In this document: positions 12,321 to 13,119 of the stretch, piece by piece
How the letters are laid out: every line of letters begins with the position of its first letter
Numbering within the stretch: the first letter of the stretch is position 1
Assembly (NCBI GenBank): GCA_964622685.1
Contig: CAZUUU010000084.1
Coordinates: 1-13,119 of the forward strand
DNA length: 13,119 nt
From: Methylibium sp964622685
GTDB lineage: Bacteria > Pseudomonadota > Gammaproteobacteria > Burkholderiales > Burkholderiaceae_C
Reading direction: 5' to 3'
Notes under the pieces: model-generated
What the model was told of the DNA's origin: nothing
Database searches by the model: none
The model's input: only the letters and a program-made list of their open reading frames with translations
Program-made: the position numbers and the translations under genes

Positions 12321-13119
12321 GGTTGGCGTCGAGGCTCGATCACATCGAGCCCTTCTACGTGATGGAGTGCGCCAAGGCCGCGGCCCGCATCGCCGACAGC
12401 CCGGCCTGCGATCCGGCGCGCGGCGGGGAGCCGATGATCTTCCTCAACATCGGCGAACCGGACTTCACGGCGCCGCCGGCGGTGCTGGAGGCCGCGCAGC
12501 GCTGCCTGGTCGACGGCCGCACCCAGTACACCCAGGCCACCGGCCTGCCCGAGTTGCGTGCCGCGCTGTCGCGCTGGTATGCGCGGCGCTTCGGGCTCGA
12601 CATCGATCCGCGGCGCATCGTCATCACCGCGGGGGCCTCGGCCGCGCTGCAGCTCGCCTGCCTGGCGCTCTTCGAAGCCGGCGACGAGGTGCTGATGCCG
12701 GATCCGAGCTATCCCTGCAACCGCCATTTCGTCGCCGCGGCCGATGCCCGTGCCGTGCTGCTGCCCTGCGGACCCGGGCAGCGCTACCAGCTCGACGCCG
12801 CCGCGGTCGAGCGCGCCTGGACCCCGCACACGCGCGGCGTGCTGCTGGCTTCGCCGTCCAACCCGACCGGCACCTCGATCCCGCACGACGAGCTGGGCCG
12901 CATCGCGCAGGCCGTGCGGGCGCGCGGCGGCGTGACGCTGGTGGACGAGATCTACCTCGGGCTGAGCTACGACGACGCCTACGGCCACAGCGCGCTGGCC
13001 CACGGCGACGACATCGTCTCGATCAACAGCTTCTCCAAGTACTTCAGCATGACCGGCTGGCGGCTCGGCTGGATGGTGCTGCCGCCGGCGCTGGTGGCGC
13101 CGGTCGAGCGGCTGGCGCA
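12317..13119 (+). CDS. Class I/II PLP-dependent aminotransferase (3'-partial)
   Basis: 267 codons are present before the window ends; such enzymes are usually near 390 residues. Fold-type I landmarks: LNIGEPDF (43-50), YTQATGLPELRAAL (71-84), ITAGASAALQLA (103-114), SPSNPTGT (179-186) with the PLP-contacting N182, LVDEIYLGL (208-216) with D210 opposite the pyridine nitrogen and Y213, and SFSKYFSMTGWRLGW (238-252) with Schiff-base lysine K241. This places it in the aspartate/aromatic/alanine-type aminotransferase group; the amino-acid substrate cannot be read from the sequence. The ATG overlaps the nusB stop by 4 nt, so its translation is probably coupled. Following nusB appears to be a conserved position in Burkholderiales, which I state from memory. 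Confidence 0.92.
   Translation, partial: MRLASRLDHIEPFYVMECAKAAARIADSPACDPARGGEPMIFLNIGEPDFTAPPAVLEAAQRCLVDGRTQYTQATGLPELRAALSRWYARRFGLDIDPRRIVITAGASAALQLACLALFEAGDEVLMPDPSYPCNRHFVAAADARAVLLPCGPGQRYQLDAAAVERAWTPHTRGVLLASPSNPTGTSIPHDELGRIAQAVRARGGVTLVDEIYLGLSYDDAYGHSALAHGDDIVSINSFSKYFSMTGWRLGWMVLPPALVAPVERLA

Overview
The window is GC-rich DNA from a betaproteobacterium, most likely order Burkholderiales. This rests on protein character and on gene order (ubiD, a membrane-anchored lytic transglycosylase, glyA, nrdR, a type IV minor pilin cluster, rib genes, nusB, an aminotransferase), not on any search. A Sphaerotilaceae/Rubrivivax-Leptothrix-like or Comamonadaceae-like host would fit, but genus cannot be set from the sequence alone. 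No tRNA, rRNA, CRISPR, insertion sequence or phage gene is visible.

Layout. (1) 1-1149, minus strand: ubiD, cut by the window edge. (2) 1150-1374: an AT-richer divergent control region. (3) 1375-2292: a membrane-anchored SLT-family lytic transglycosylase. (4) 2293-2494: a leader dense in inverted repeats, then glyA (2495-3745) and nrdR (3802-4245), probably cotranscribed, closed by a GC hairpin. (5) 4353-8360: five tightly packed genes with prepilin-type N-termini: fimT-like, pilE-like, pilW, pilX and pilV. This is the minor pilin set that primes and tips a type IV pilus. PilY1, the usual partner adhesin, is absent. (6) 8379-11826: ribD, ribE, ribBA and ribH, which with a RibA supplied elsewhere cover riboflavin synthesis. 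(7) 11823-13119: nusB, translationally coupled to ribH, then a class I/II aminotransferase overlapping nusB by 4 nt and running off the window.

The rib genes make FMN/FAD. UbiD needs a prenylated FMN, so both window ends touch flavin chemistry, though this link is probably incidental. GlyA supplies one-carbon units and NrdR represses ribonucleotide reductase genes, so that pair is a nucleotide-precursor module. The pilin genes sit between nrdR and ribD with no clear terminator before ribD.

The points most worth a second look are: a RibBA whose GTP cyclohydrolase II half has lost its zinc cysteines; -10-like hexamers placed 6-7 nt before the start codons of ribD, ribE and ribBA without Shine-Dalgarno sequences, suggesting leaderless messages; a FimT with a C-terminal GRVR motif suggestive of DNA uptake; an oversized PilV in a cluster lacking PilY1; and a structured glyA leader. 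I did not find evidence for a wholly new system; most genes belong to well-known families.
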